From the NCBI RefSeq assembly GCF_018449545.1, contig NZ_JAAVUR010000027.1, positions 1 through 35,697 of the forward strand: a DNA stretch of 35,697 nt, read 5' to 3'. The number at the start of each line of letters is the position of its first letter. Positions within the stretch are counted from its first letter, which is position 1. Below the pieces are notes generated by a model. The model saw only the letters and a list, made by a program, of their open reading frames with translations, made no database searches and had not been told where the DNA came from. The position numbers and the translations under genes were made by a program. This stretch comes from Granulicella sp. dw_53 (GTDB lineage Bacteria > Acidobacteriota > Terriglobia > Terriglobales > Acidobacteriaceae). Below are positions 27,535-35,697 of the stretch, one piece after another.

Positions 27535-28413
27535 TTAGTTGTGGCCCAAGGTGATCTTTACGGGGTCGCCTTGTTGGATCTGGTGGCCGGCTAGGGGGGA
27601 TTGGGATACTACGAGGCCGGGTGAGGGTGGGGTCGTGGGGGAGGATGCTGTTGGACTTGGGCTCGGGCTTGAAGATGGGGCTGGGGTGGAGGTGGGGGTG
27701 GAGGTTGGAGCGGTGGGGGTGATTGGGGTGAGGGGTGGGGTGGCTAGGTCTTCGACGCTGACGATGTGGAGTCCGGCGGCGGAGGTACGGGCGACGGCCT
27801 GGGACAAGGTGAGGCCAGCGAGGGAGGGCATGACGACGGAGGGGCCTGGCTCTTCTGCTGGGTTGAGGGCGGTTCTGGGGGTTGAGGAGGGTTCGGGGAG
27901 GGGAGCGCTGAGGAGGAGGCTGACTCGGGGGCTGTCGACGCCGCTGGTGCTGGGGTTGGGGGTTTGGGCCAGGACGATGCCGGAGGGACCGGGGGAGGGG
28001 AGGTGGGCGATGGCGCCGAGCTCGAGGCCGAGGCGGCGGATGGCGATGGTGGCGGGGCGTTCGGCCTGGCCGACCAGGGAGGGGATGGAGACCTGCTGGG
28101 GGCCGAGGCTTTCGGCGACGCGGACGGTCCACTCGCGTCGGACGACGGAGCCGGAGGCGGGAGATTGGGAGAGGATAAGGCCGGGCGCGACGGCGGGGGA
28201 GTAGAAGCGGCTTTCGATGTTGAGGCGGAGGCCCAGGGCGGTGGCTTTCTTTGCCGCCTCGGGGAGGGTGAGGCCGGAGAGGGCGGGGACCTCGACCTCA
28301 CGGCCGTGGATGGCGATGCGCATCGCGAGGTAGGCGGATAAGAGCGCTACGGCGACCATCGCGAGAGCGCCGAAGGCGATGTTGAAGAAACGGTTGATGG
28401 TGGAGATCTTCAT
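27535..28413 (-). CDS. Membrane-anchored PASTA-domain protein
   Basis: The 292-residue protein has a single N-terminal membrane helix (about 11-33) and three PASTA domains outside the membrane: about 40-101, 107-170 and 193-290. PASTA domains bind muropeptides or beta-lactam-like ligands and usually occur on Ser/Thr kinases or PBPs; here no catalytic domain is attached. The third PASTA is interrupted by a 40-residue Ser/Thr/Pro insert (about 224-264). The start codon lies inside a 14-bp tandem duplication (28408-28435). The role is probably cell-wall binding or sensing, but unproven. Confidence 0.85.
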   Translation of the reverse strand: MKISTINRFFNIAFGALAMVAVALLSAYLAMRIAIHGREVEVPALSGLTLPEAAKKATALGLRLNIESRFYSPAVAPGLILSQSPASGSVVRREWTVRVAESLGPQQVSIPSLVGQAERPATIAIRRLGLELGAIAHLPSPGPSGIVLAQTPNPSTSGVDSPRVSLLLSAPLPEPSSTPRTALNPAEEPGPSVVMPSLAGLTLSQAVARTSAAGLHIVSVEDLATPPLTPITPTAPTSTPTSTPAPSSSPSPSPTASSPTTPPSPGLVVSQSPLAGHQIQQGDPVKITLGHN

Positions 28414-28435
28414 TTCTGGGTCTTCATTTCTGGGT
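28408..28435. repeat. 14-bp perfect tandem duplication over the PASTA start codon
   Basis: CTTCATTTCTGGGT occurs twice in a row. On the minus strand each unit contains an ATG; the upstream one opens a 5-codon frame (MKTQK) that ends in TGA overlapping the true ATG. Confidence 0.9.
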
Positions 28436-28618
28436 CAAGGATACAAGGTCCAGGGTTTGGGGAGGTTTGGGTGGATGAATCGCGGTGCTTGAAGTGCAAC
28501 GCTTCTCACGGCCAGTTGCCCGAGCCATCCTTGGGTACGCGCGGTGAGGTTCTGGTTTGAAGTTCGTTGGGATGGAGCCAGGGGCTTGTGGGAGGATAGA
28601 GGTACAACACATTAAGAA

Positions 28619-28650
28619 ATTACAGATTGTCTTGATTACAGATGGTCTTG
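28619..28650. repeat. 16-bp imperfect tandem duplication ahead of the glycosyltransferase gene
   Basis: ATTACAGATTGTCTTG is followed directly by ATTACAGATGGTCTTG, one mismatch, ending 25 nt before the next start codon. It may affect the promoter or leader of the downstream gene. Confidence 0.85.
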
Positions 28651-28675
28651 GCAAAGGATCTCCGCCTTAATCAAA

Positions 28676-30244
28676 ATGCAGATTCTCGACCGAGTTTGTA
28701 TCGTGCTGCTGAAAGTGTATGGCTTGATAGCGCTGCTTGCGTTGGCGCTGGTGCCGTTTTTCTTTCTTCCCGCCGAAGACTCCATCATCCTGTTTTCGTA
28801 TAGCCGCAACCTGGCGGAGCATGGAGCGATCACGTTCCTGGCGCATGGTCCGCATGTGGAGGGCGCTACCGATTTCGCGTGGATGGTACTGGTTGCTGGC
28901 GGAATGCGGTTGGGTGTGTCGCCACTGTGGTTCTCCGCGGGTGTAAACGTCGTGTCTGCGTTGCTGCTGGCTGCGCTGTTGCTCAAGCTGGCTGGAGTTC
29001 GTCTCTCGTTGCCTCGCTTGCTTGCGGTTACGGGAGCGATTGCTTGTGTGCCGCAGATTCTTGCCGCCGCGGCGGGGTTCGCGGTTCTGCCGGATGCGGT
29101 TCTGCTGACCGCCCTGGTGCTCTTTGTGATGAGGGGGCGGTCTGGGCTCGCGTCGGTGGCTGCGTTCGTCTTCTGTCTCTTTCGGCCCGATGGCGTTGTG
29201 TTCGCTGTGCCGTTGCTCGCGTCTCTGTTCTATCTGTGGCCGCAGCGATGGAAGAGTGCTTCTTCGATTGGAGGTTTGTTTCTTCTTCCGGGGATGCTGT
29301 ATTTCGTTTGGCGCTGGAGATATTTTGATGAGTTCTTTCCTCTTCCGTTTCTGGTGAAGTCGGATACGCACCGAGCGCTTGGGATCTTTGTTCTGCGATC
29401 GGTCCATCAAAGCTGGATGTTCCTTCTCTTCGCTCTCGTGCTGCTTGCTCCGGTGATCTTCCGAAGGCGAGCGCTGCATCTTTGGCTTCTGTTGCCGCTT
29501 CTGGCGCTTCCGACTCTCTTCTATTGGGCGATGCGGCTGGACCAGAATGTCGCGGCGCGGTTCTTCTATTACGTGCCATTGGCGGCTGCGATTGTTATCG
29601 CGGTGAATTGGGAGGCACTTCGAGGACGCCAGAGTGTGGTGCTCCGGTTGGGGTGCCTGGGCTGGTTGCTGATCCTGGCGATGCCTTTGTTCCGGGAGGT
29701 CCGAACCTTGCGGGATGGGCAGTTCACAGAGGTCAAGAGTATTGCCGAGGCGTTTAACCGTATGCCGCAGCACGGGACGATCCTCACGTCGGAGGCTGGC
29801 TTTCTGCCCTATTTCTCCGGCTGGACGACGTACGATGCCTGGGGCCTCAATACGCCAGAGTTCGCGCATCATTTTTTCCAGCGAGAGGATGTGGAACGGC
29901 TGAAGCCGGATCTGGTTGTCTTCCATCCGGACGATGCGGAGAGTTGCGTGGCGTTATCTTCCTGGTCTTCCGGATATACCGAGCGCAGGTGGCCGCATAT
30001 GACGCGCAACTTAACTCTCGGCGCGAATCCGACGCATTATGAGCTCTGGCTTACTTCGTATGGATCGGAGTTCTACAGGCGGCGGAGGCACTGGCGCTAT
30101 GGGGAGGGAGACCGCGAGTGCTGGCTGGTCCGAATCGATTCGCCTCTCTACCCGGAGATTACGCAGGTGTTGCGGGAGCATAACGGGGTCGCTCCGGAGG
30201 AGTCGCTGGTGTTGGAGAGGAAGCGTGGCGGGCTTCAACGCTGA
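28676..30244 (+). CDS. GT-C-fold membrane glycosyltransferase-like protein
   Basis: The first 350 residues hold about nine to ten membrane helices; the remaining 170 form a soluble domain. The early loop after helix 1 contains PAEDSIILFSYSRNLAEHG and, further on, EGATDFAW. This resembles the acidic-pair loop and E-G-x-T motif of polyprenyl-phosphate-sugar transferases such as the AftB arabinofuranosyltransferase group; DQNVAARFFYYVPLA late in the membrane part also fits. Such enzymes move sugars from lipid carriers onto envelope glycans. Donor and acceptor are unknown. The ribosome site is poor, so the start is uncertain. It ends 17 nt from the converging CDF gene. Confidence 0.7.
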   Translation: MQILDRVCIVLLKVYGLIALLALALVPFFFLPAEDSIILFSYSRNLAEHGAITFLAHGPHVEGATDFAWMVLVAGGMRLGVSPLWFSAGVNVVSALLLAALLLKLAGVRLSLPRLLAVTGAIACVPQILAAAAGFAVLPDAVLLTALVLFVMRGRSGLASVAAFVFCLFRPDGVVFAVPLLASLFYLWPQRWKSASSIGGLFLLPGMLYFVWRWRYFDEFFPLPFLVKSDTHRALGIFVLRSVHQSWMFLLFALVLLAPVIFRRRALHLWLLLPLLALPTLFYWAMRLDQNVAARFFYYVPLAAAIVIAVNWEALRGRQSVVLRLGCLGWLLILAMPLFREVRTLRDGQFTEVKSIAEAFNRMPQHGTILTSEAGFLPYFSGWTTYDAWGLNTPEFAHHFFQREDVERLKPDLVVFHPDDAESCVALSSWSSGYTERRWPHMTRNLTLGANPTHYELWLTSYGSEFYRRRRHWRYGEGDRECWLVRIDSPLYPEITQVLREHNGVAPEESLVLERKRGGLQR

Positions 30245-30261
30245 AGCGAGCTTTGGGGGAG

Positions 30262-31764
30262 CTAGCGGCGGTTGTCGGTGGCGGGTTCCGGGTGGATGAG
30301 GAGGCGGGAGACCTCGGGGGAGTCTAGCTTGAAGGCGCTTTCGAGTGCGGTGATGATGGCGTGGACGCGGGCCATGGGGAGGTCGTCGGGCAAGGTGCAG
30401 TGGCAGGAGACCTGGATGCGGTCGGGGCTGTGGGCGGGGCTCTCGATAGGGCCGCCGCTGCTGGTGGCCGGATCGCCGGAGCGGGTGACGAGGACTTCGT
30501 GGATGTCGAGGATCTCGGGGAAGGCGTGGGCTACGCGGCGGAGGCGGACTTCGAGCTGGCGGTCGCGTTCGAGGGAGGTGGGGCGCTCGATGGTGGCGGG
30601 TTCGGATTCGATGTGGGTGAGGATGGTGGAGATCTCGGGGATCTCGTGGCGGATGTCGGACTCTAGCTCGGTGACGAGAGCGTGGGCGGCGCGGAGGGGC
30701 ATGGTCTCGTCGACTTCGAGGTGCTGCTCGATGTGGAGGCGGTGGTCGTACTGCTGGACGGAGACGTCGTGGATGGCGAGGTTGGAGCGGGCGGCGACGG
30801 CGCGGATGCGGTCGTGGATGCTCTCGGCGAGGGAGACGGTGGGGACGGAGTGGACGATGACATCGGCTTCGGGGAGGTGGCGCTGGACGGCCTCGGTGGC
30901 GGCGAGTGTGATCTGCTCGGTGCGCTGGAAGGTGAGGTTGCGGGGCAGGGCGAGGGTGACGTCGGCGAAGTAGCTGGGACCGGAGCGGCGGGTGCGGAGG
31001 CGGTTAACGGCGATGACTCCGTCGATGGCGAGGAGGTCGTGGATGATTTCGCGGCGGGACTGGGAGGCGGCGGGTGTGGCGTCGGTGAGGGCGTCGATGG
31101 TGCGGCGGGCGAGAGTATAGCTGACGCGAAGGATGATTGCCGCGACGAGGAGGGCGGCGATGGGGTCGGCGAGCTCGAGCGCGGGGATGTGCCAGTGCTT
31201 TCCGGCTGCGCTGGCGGCTAGGCCGAGGAGGACGGCGACGGAGGACCAGATGTCGGTGCTGAAGTGTACGGCGTCGGCTTCGAGGGCTTCGCTGGAGTGT
31301 TGCAAGGCGACGCGGTGGAGGTTCCGGGACCGAGTGTAGTCGACGGCGATGGAGAGGAGGATGACGAGGAAGGGCCAGATGGAGAAGGACAGAGCGAGGT
31401 TCTGGCGGAAGAAGATGCGGTGGACGGCCTCGGTGACGATCCAGATGCAGGAGACCAGCATGATGACGGTCTGGACGAAGGCGGAGAGGGACTCGATTTT
31501 TCCGTGGCCGTAGTTGTGGTCCTCGTCGGCGGGACGGTCGGAGACGCGGACGGAGAAGAGGGTGATGGCGGCGGCGAAGAGGTCGACGCCGGAGTGGGCG
31601 GCCTCGGAGAGCATGCCGAGGGAGCCGGTGAGGATTCCGGTGAGGAGCTTGAGCAGGGTGATGGCGAAGGCGGCGAGGACGGACGAGAGCGCGGCGGAGT
31701 GTTTCTCTGCGTGGGCGGCGGGGACGGGCTCGTGTGTGGGCGTCATAGTCGCCGGAGGACTCAT
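30262..31764 (-). CDS. Cation diffusion facilitator with extended cytoplasmic domain
   Basis: CDF proteins export Zn, Cd, Co, Fe or Mn from the cytoplasm in exchange for protons. Residues about 25-230 hold the six membrane helices with the paired metal site His57-x3-Asp61 and His167-x3-Asp171, a pattern typical of Zn/Cd-type members, and the conserved DHNYGHGKIE loop. Normal CDFs have about 300 residues; this one has 500. The extra length appears to be three successive ferredoxin-like dimerisation domains (about 235-308, 313-390, 395-490) in place of one. A start at 31746 is also possible. It lies 86 nt downstream of menG/ubiE. Confidence 0.88.
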   Translation of the reverse strand: MSPPATMTPTHEPVPAAHAEKHSAALSSVLAAFAITLLKLLTGILTGSLGMLSEAAHSGVDLFAAAITLFSVRVSDRPADEDHNYGHGKIESLSAFVQTVIMLVSCIWIVTEAVHRIFFRQNLALSFSIWPFLVILLSIAVDYTRSRNLHRVALQHSSEALEADAVHFSTDIWSSVAVLLGLAASAAGKHWHIPALELADPIAALLVAAIILRVSYTLARRTIDALTDATPAASQSRREIIHDLLAIDGVIAVNRLRTRRSGPSYFADVTLALPRNLTFQRTEQITLAATEAVQRHLPEADVIVHSVPTVSLAESIHDRIRAVAARSNLAIHDVSVQQYDHRLHIEQHLEVDETMPLRAAHALVTELESDIRHEIPEISTILTHIESEPATIERPTSLERDRQLEVRLRRVAHAFPEILDIHEVLVTRSGDPATSSGGPIESPAHSPDRIQVSCHCTLPDDLPMARVHAIITALESAFKLDSPEVSRLLIHPEPATDNRR

Positions 31765-31850
31765 GGAGACGATGGTACTAGGCTACGGGTGGGGATGGGT
31801 GAACCTGCCGTTGAGACGGCGGATCTATATGGTTTACGGGGCGCTTTGCG

Positions 31851-32630
31851 TCAGGGTTTGGTGGCGCGGTAGAGGCCGGCAGTGCCGAGGGTGTAGCTGG
31901 TCCAGGTGGCGTTGATGAAGCCCGCGTCGGCGATGAGCTGGAGCATGCGGCGGGGACGGGGGAAGCGTTCGACCGAGGCGGGGAGGTAGCTGTAGGCGCT
32001 GAAGTCTCCTGAGATAAGGCCGCCGATGCGAGGAAGGACTCCCTTGAAGTAGAGGTTGTAGAGTGCGCCGATGAGGCCTTCGGGCTGGTTGCATTCCAGG
32101 ATGCCGATCTGGCCGCCGGGGCGGAGGATGCGGTGGAGCTCGGCGAGGCCCTCTTCGTAGTTGGCCAGGTTGCGGAAGCCGAAGGCGGAGGTGACGAGGT
32201 CGATGGAGCCGGAGGCCAGGGGGAGGTGGAGGGCGTCGGCTTCGATAGGGATGATGTTGTAGGGAGCGAACTTTTCGGCTCCGCGGGAGAGCATCTGGTG
32301 GGAGAAGTCTACGGCTAGGATGGGGGCTGAAGTGGGTGTGACTGGGCGGTGCTTTTGGAGGGCGAGGGTCATGTCGCCGGTGCCGCAGCAGAGGTCGAGG
32401 GCGATGGCTTCGGGGCGCTGGAGGATCGGGCGGAAGGCGCGGGCGGCGCGGGACCACATCCAGCGGTCGAGGCCGGCGGAGAGGATGTGGTTGGCGCGGT
32501 CGTAGGTGGGAGCGATGGTGTCGAACATCTGCTGGACGGCGATGGCGGCGGCCTGCTCGTCGCTCGGAGTGACGCCAGTGGGGCGGGCTCCGGTGGAGAG
32601 TTCGTGCTCGGGTTTGATGGCGGGGGTCAT
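31851..32630 (-). CDS. menG/ubiE: Demethylmenaquinone/ubiquinone C-methyltransferase
   Basis: This SAM-dependent enzyme methylates demethylmenaquinol, the last step of menaquinone synthesis. The 259 residues show the SAM-binding motif ALDLCCGTGDMTLAL, FGFRNLANYEEGLAELHRILRPGG, and the signature GILECNQPEG; the YDRANHILSAGLDRWMW segment near the N-terminus is specific to UbiE/MenG. Its start overlaps the end of aroB by 4 nt, so the two are translationally coupled. Acidobacteriota use menaquinone, which favours the MenG role. Confidence 0.94.
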   Translation of the reverse strand: MTPAIKPEHELSTGARPTGVTPSDEQAAAIAVQQMFDTIAPTYDRANHILSAGLDRWMWSRAARAFRPILQRPEAIALDLCCGTGDMTLALQKHRPVTPTSAPILAVDFSHQMLSRGAEKFAPYNIIPIEADALHLPLASGSIDLVTSAFGFRNLANYEEGLAELHRILRPGGQIGILECNQPEGLIGALYNLYFKGVLPRIGGLISGDFSAYSYLPASVERFPRPRRMLQLIADAGFINATWTSYTLGTAGLYRATKP

Positions 32631-33772
32631 GGTTTGCGGGTGGAGGCGACGGTCTGGCTGCGCATGAGGGAGAGCATGGATTCGGCGGCGGCGTGGAGCT
32701 CGGCGTCGGTGATGTCGAAGATGATCTGGGTGGAGCCTATGCCGGTGGGCAGGACGAAGGCGCGCTTGCCGCTGCGGTTCTTCTTGTCACTGTAGGTGAG
32801 GGCGACGAGTTTGTCGGCGGTGGCCTTGAAGGGGGGTAAGGGGCCGTATTGGAGGATCGCCGCGGTGATGCGGTCGGCTTGGGCTGCGGTGATGGTTTTG
32901 CGGGCGAGGGCGACCTGGAGGGCGGCGATGGAGCCCCAGCCGATGGCTTCGCCGTGGAGGAGCTGTTTGTAGTTGGTGGCGGACTCGATGGCGTGACCGA
33001 GGGTGTGGCCGAAGTTGAGGATCATGCGGAGGCCGAGCTCTTTTTCGTCCTGGTTGACGACGTCGGCTTTGACGCGGACGCTGGCGGCTACGACGCGGGT
33101 GAGGGCGGCTTCGGACTCTTTGGTGGGCCTTTTGGCGAGGATGGCTTTGGAGTTCTTTTCGAGGAAGGTGAAGAGACGGGCGTCGTAGATGACTCCGGCT
33201 TTGATGGACTCCTGCAGGCCGGCGCGGAGCTGGGCGGGGGGCAGGGTGCGGAGGAGGTCGGTGTCGGCGAGGACGGCCTGGGGGTGGTTGAAGCTGCCGA
33301 CGAGGTTTTTTCCGGCGAGGAGGTTCACGCCGGTCTTGCCGCCGATGGAGGAGTCGACCTGGGCGAGGAGGGTGGTGGGGAGTTGGACGTAACGGATGCC
33401 GCGCATGTAGATGGCGGCGAGGAAGCCGGTGATGTCGCCGATGACTCCGCCACCGAAGGCGAGGAGGAGGGCGTCGCGGTCGGCTCCGGCGAGGGCGAGT
33501 TGCTGGGCGAGGGATTCGACCTGGGCGAGGCGTTTGAAGCGCTCTCCGGTGGGGTGGAGGAGGATGGTGGGAGCTGCTGGGCCGGTCTTGGGGAAGGAGG
33601 CGAGGAAGGGTTTGGACCAGTGCTTCCAGATCTCCGGGGAGGTGACGACGAAGGGGCGGAAGGGTTTGCCGGGGTTCAGGCGGGTGAGGCGCTGGGAGAG
33701 GGTGCGGAGGAGGCCGGAGCCGATGGTGACGTCGTAGGTAGCGGAGGGCGTTTTGATCGGGATGGAAGGCAC
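32627..33772 (-). CDS. aroB: 3-dehydroquinate synthase
   Basis: AroB converts DAHP to 3-dehydroquinate, the second step of the shikimate pathway, using NAD and a divalent metal. The 381-residue protein begins at GTG (MPSIPIKTPS). NAD and substrate motifs are clear: GGGVIGDITGFLAAIYMRGI, QLPTTLLAQVDSSIGGKTGV, and the metal-binding NFGHTLGHAIE with its His residues. It lies back to back with nadB across 56 nt and overlaps menG/ubiE by 4 nt, so the minus-strand pair forms a small operon joining aromatic and quinone synthesis. Confidence 0.96.
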   Translation of the reverse strand: MPSIPIKTPSATYDVTIGSGLLRTLSQRLTRLNPGKPFRPFVVTSPEIWKHWSKPFLASFPKTGPAAPTILLHPTGERFKRLAQVESLAQQLALAGADRDALLLAFGGGVIGDITGFLAAIYMRGIRYVQLPTTLLAQVDSSIGGKTGVNLLAGKNLVGSFNHPQAVLADTDLLRTLPPAQLRAGLQESIKAGVIYDARLFTFLEKNSKAILAKRPTKESEAALTRVVAASVRVKADVVNQDEKELGLRMILNFGHTLGHAIESATNYKQLLHGEAIGWGSIAALQVALARKTITAAQADRITAAILQYGPLPPFKATADKLVALTYSDKKNRSGKRAFVLPTGIGSTQIIFDITDAELHAAAESMLSLMRSQTVASTRKP

Positions 33773-33828
33773 GGTATGACTATGGTATCGCAGTAGATTG
33801 CGCTGAATGAGGTAGTAGCATCGAGTGT

Positions 33829-35415
33829 ATGGACAGAGTTGATTTTCTGGTGGTGGGTGGTGGAATTGCGGGCCTGAGTGCGGCGATTCGGCTGGCCGAG
33901 TCGGGCAAAGTGCTGGTGGTGACGAAGGAGGAGCTGGCGGAGTCGAACACGGCTTATGCGCAGGGTGGGATCGCGGTGGCGATGGGGGGAGTGGAGGATG
34001 TCCGGCTGCACCTGGAGGATACGGTGAACGCCGGAGACGGGCTGGTGAATCGCGAGGCGGCCCAGGTGCTGGTGGAGCAGGGGGCGATGAGGGTGGAGGA
34101 GCTGCTGGCGTGGGGGACGGGGTTCGACCGCAGTTTGAAGGGTGAGGGTGGTGTGGCGGCGGGGGAGCTGTTAAGGACGCGGGAGGGGGCGCATAGCCTG
34201 TCGCGGATTTTGCATGCGAATGGAGATGCGACGGGGCGGGAGATCGCGGTCTCGCTGCTGCGGCATGTAAAGGAGATCGAGAGGATTGAGTTGCTGGAGT
34301 GGGCTACGACCGTGGACCTGCTGGTGGAGGATGGACGGGTGATGGGCGCCACGCTACTGGATGGGGAGGGCGGTTTAAGGGTGGTTCTCGCTAGGGCGGT
34401 GTTGCTGGCCAGCGGCGGGGCGGGGCAGCTCTACAGCGATACGACCAATCCGGCGGTGGCTACGGGAGATGGGATTGCGATGGCTTACCGGGCGGGGGCG
34501 GAGGTGAGCGATATGGAGTTCTACCAATTCCACCCGACGGCGTTTTCGATGGCGGGAGCTCCGCGGTTTTTGATGAGCGAGGCGTTGCGGGGTGAGGGAG
34601 CGTGGCTTGTGAACTCCCGCGGAGAGCGGTTTATGGAGCGGTATCATTCGCTGCTGGAGCTGGCTCCGCGGGATGTGGTGGCGCGGGCGATTACGCGGGA
34701 GGGCATGGATGGCGAGGTCTACCTGGATATGCGGCACGTTAAATCCGACCTGCCGGAGCGGTTTCCGGGGATATCGAGGTTTCTGGGGAGGTACCGGCTG
34801 GAGCTGGGGCGGGATCTGATTCCGGTGCGGCCCGCGGCGCACTATCTGATGGGGGGAGTGCGGGCCGATGTGCATGGGCGGACGTCTCTGCCGGGATTGT
34901 TTGCGGCGGGTGAGGTGGCTTGTACCGGCGTGCATGGGGCGAATCGGCTGGCGAGCAACTCGCTGCTGGAGGGATTGGTGTTTGGGGCTCTGGCGGCAGA
35001 GGCGATGGTTGCGCAGGGTGCAGAGGTGAGGGCTCGGGGGGCAGAGGGATTGGCGGTGGCTGATGCGGTGGAGTCGGCGGTCAGTAACCAGGGCGTTACG
35101 GGGGAGGCGGCTACGGAGAGGTGGATTGGGGAGTTGAGGGCGTTGATGTGGAAGGATGCCGGATTGTTGCGGGATAAGGTCGGGTTGGAGCGGGCGCAAA
35201 GGGGGCTGGAGGCGTTGGCGGTGACGATGCCGAGGGGGATGTTTCGGCGAGGGGTGGAGGCTCGGAATCTGCACCTGGTGGCGGGGTTGATCGTGGCGGC
35301 GGCGTTGGGGCGCGAGGAGAGCCGGGGAGCACACTTCCGGAATGATTTTCCGGAGCGGGATGCGGTGGGGCTGCACTCGGTGATGATGCGGGGCGAGCTG
35401 CGGTTTGTAGCCTGA
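33829..35415 (+). CDS. nadB: L-aspartate oxidase
   Basis: NadB oxidises L-aspartate to iminoaspartate, the first step of de novo NAD synthesis. The 528 residues show the FAD dinucleotide site DFLVVGGGIAGLSAAIRLAE, AYAQGGIAVAMGG, the active-site segments EFYQFHPTAF and RYHSLLELAPRDVVARAI, and PAAHYLMGGVRADVHGRTSL followed by GEVACTGVHGANRLASNSLLEG. Length fits NadB rather than fumarate reductase/SdhA. The usual nadA and nadC neighbours are absent from the window. Codons are strongly G-ending, opposite to genes left of 25 kb. Confidence 0.95.
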   Translation: MDRVDFLVVGGGIAGLSAAIRLAESGKVLVVTKEELAESNTAYAQGGIAVAMGGVEDVRLHLEDTVNAGDGLVNREAAQVLVEQGAMRVEELLAWGTGFDRSLKGEGGVAAGELLRTREGAHSLSRILHANGDATGREIAVSLLRHVKEIERIELLEWATTVDLLVEDGRVMGATLLDGEGGLRVVLARAVLLASGGAGQLYSDTTNPAVATGDGIAMAYRAGAEVSDMEFYQFHPTAFSMAGAPRFLMSEALRGEGAWLVNSRGERFMERYHSLLELAPRDVVARAITREGMDGEVYLDMRHVKSDLPERFPGISRFLGRYRLELGRDLIPVRPAAHYLMGGVRADVHGRTSLPGLFAAGEVACTGVHGANRLASNSLLEGLVFGALAAEAMVAQGAEVRARGAEGLAVADAVESAVSNQGVTGEAATERWIGELRALMWKDAGLLRDKVGLERAQRGLEALAVTMPRGMFRRGVEARNLHLVAGLIVAAALGREESRGAHFRNDFPERDAVGLHSVMMRGELRFVA

Positions 35416-35460
35416 TGCGGTGAGGATTGACGGCTTCCTCCCCGCTTTGGTCGTTGATGG

Positions 35461-35697
35461 TTAGAAGAGTGTCAGAAGGATGGGGATGACGATGCCTGCG
35501 ATCAAGCTGGCCGTGATCAGGCGCTTGTTGCGGATGTACTTGTAGGACATGTAGAGTCCGGTGACGGTGGAGAGCAGCAGGCTGAATGAGATGAGCGCGA
35601 AGAAGATCTTCATGGGCCAAAGGTTCTTCTTTTTGGCGGGTGGGGGGTTGGGGTCGGCGGGGGGGGGGGGGGGGTGGCGGAGCCGCGGGGGGGGGGG
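35461..35697 (-). CDS. C-terminal fragment of a PepSY-type membrane protein (cut by window end)
   Basis: The minus-strand frame runs from the window edge to a TAA at 35461. Its last 60 residues read as a Lys-rich linker followed by NLWPMKIFFALISFSLLLS and a second hydrophobic segment ending AGIVIPILLTLF. I read it as the end of a PepSY-associated membrane protein, with two membrane helices around a basic loop. The part before the linker is almost only Pro because the DNA is nearly all G on the plus strand, so that part may be sequencing noise. The start lies outside the window. Confidence 0.6.
   Translation of the reverse strand, partial: PPPPRLRHPPPPPADPNPPPAKKKNLWPMKIFFALISFSLLLSTVTGLYMSYKYIRNKRLITASLIAGIVIPILLTLF

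Noticed and set aside
28436..28618. Possible structured RNA (6S or SRP-like) ahead of the glycosyltransferase gene
   Set aside because: No conserved SRP loop or 6S open-bubble motif could be recognised; only short local pairings are present.

Overview
The window looks like a chromosomal contig from an Acidobacteriota bacterium, most likely class Terriglobia (Granulicella/Edaphobacter/Terriglobus-like). This rests on the GC-rich coding style, an NtrY/NtrX-type two-component pair, an RNase E/G whose S1 domain is split by a very long disordered insert, a cytochrome P460, and several families of intergenic hairpin repeats. The placement is inference from gene style and was not tested by search. 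No rRNA, tRNA, CRISPR array, insertion sequence or prophage was seen.

Layout: (1) 1-1.8 kb, a secreted acetamidase/formamidase-like protein and a small membrane protein. (2) 1.9-8.5 kb, a repeat element, mreB (minus), alanine dehydrogenase, and a translationally coupled NtrY-like kinase and NtrX/NtrC-like regulator. (3) 8.5-11.9 kb, a DUF4242 protein, era, a secreted esterase and a cytochrome P460. (4) 12.0-21.6 kb, the cell-shape cluster mreC-mreD-mrdA-rodA followed by a giant rne/rng. (5) 21.8-25.8 kb, an outer-membrane beta-barrel protein, a second copy of the repeat element, fabG and a tandem ThyX-like gene. (6) 25.8-27.5 kb, recA followed by an inverted third copy of the element and other repeats. 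(7) 27.5-35.7 kb, a PASTA protein, a GT-C glycosyltransferase-like membrane protein, an enlarged CDF metal transporter, menG/ubiE, aroB, nadB and the C-terminal end of a PepSY-type membrane protein cut by the window edge.

Functional themes: rod-shape peptidoglycan synthesis (MreB, MreC, MreD, PBP2, RodA), RNA turnover (RNase E/G), ribosome maturation (Era), DNA repair (RecA), and central biosynthesis (Ald, FabG, AroB, MenG/UbiE, NadB).

The most interesting signals are: a three-copy intergenic element of about 260-300 nt with conserved ends and a swapped central hairpin; a tandem ThyX-like protein whose halves keep complementary parts of the ThyX signature; an NtrX-like regulator whose GAFTGA loop is replaced; the RNase E/G with about 760 residues inserted in its S1 domain; and an abrupt switch of strand composition (C-rich to G-rich plus strand) near 25.1 kb, independent of gene direction.
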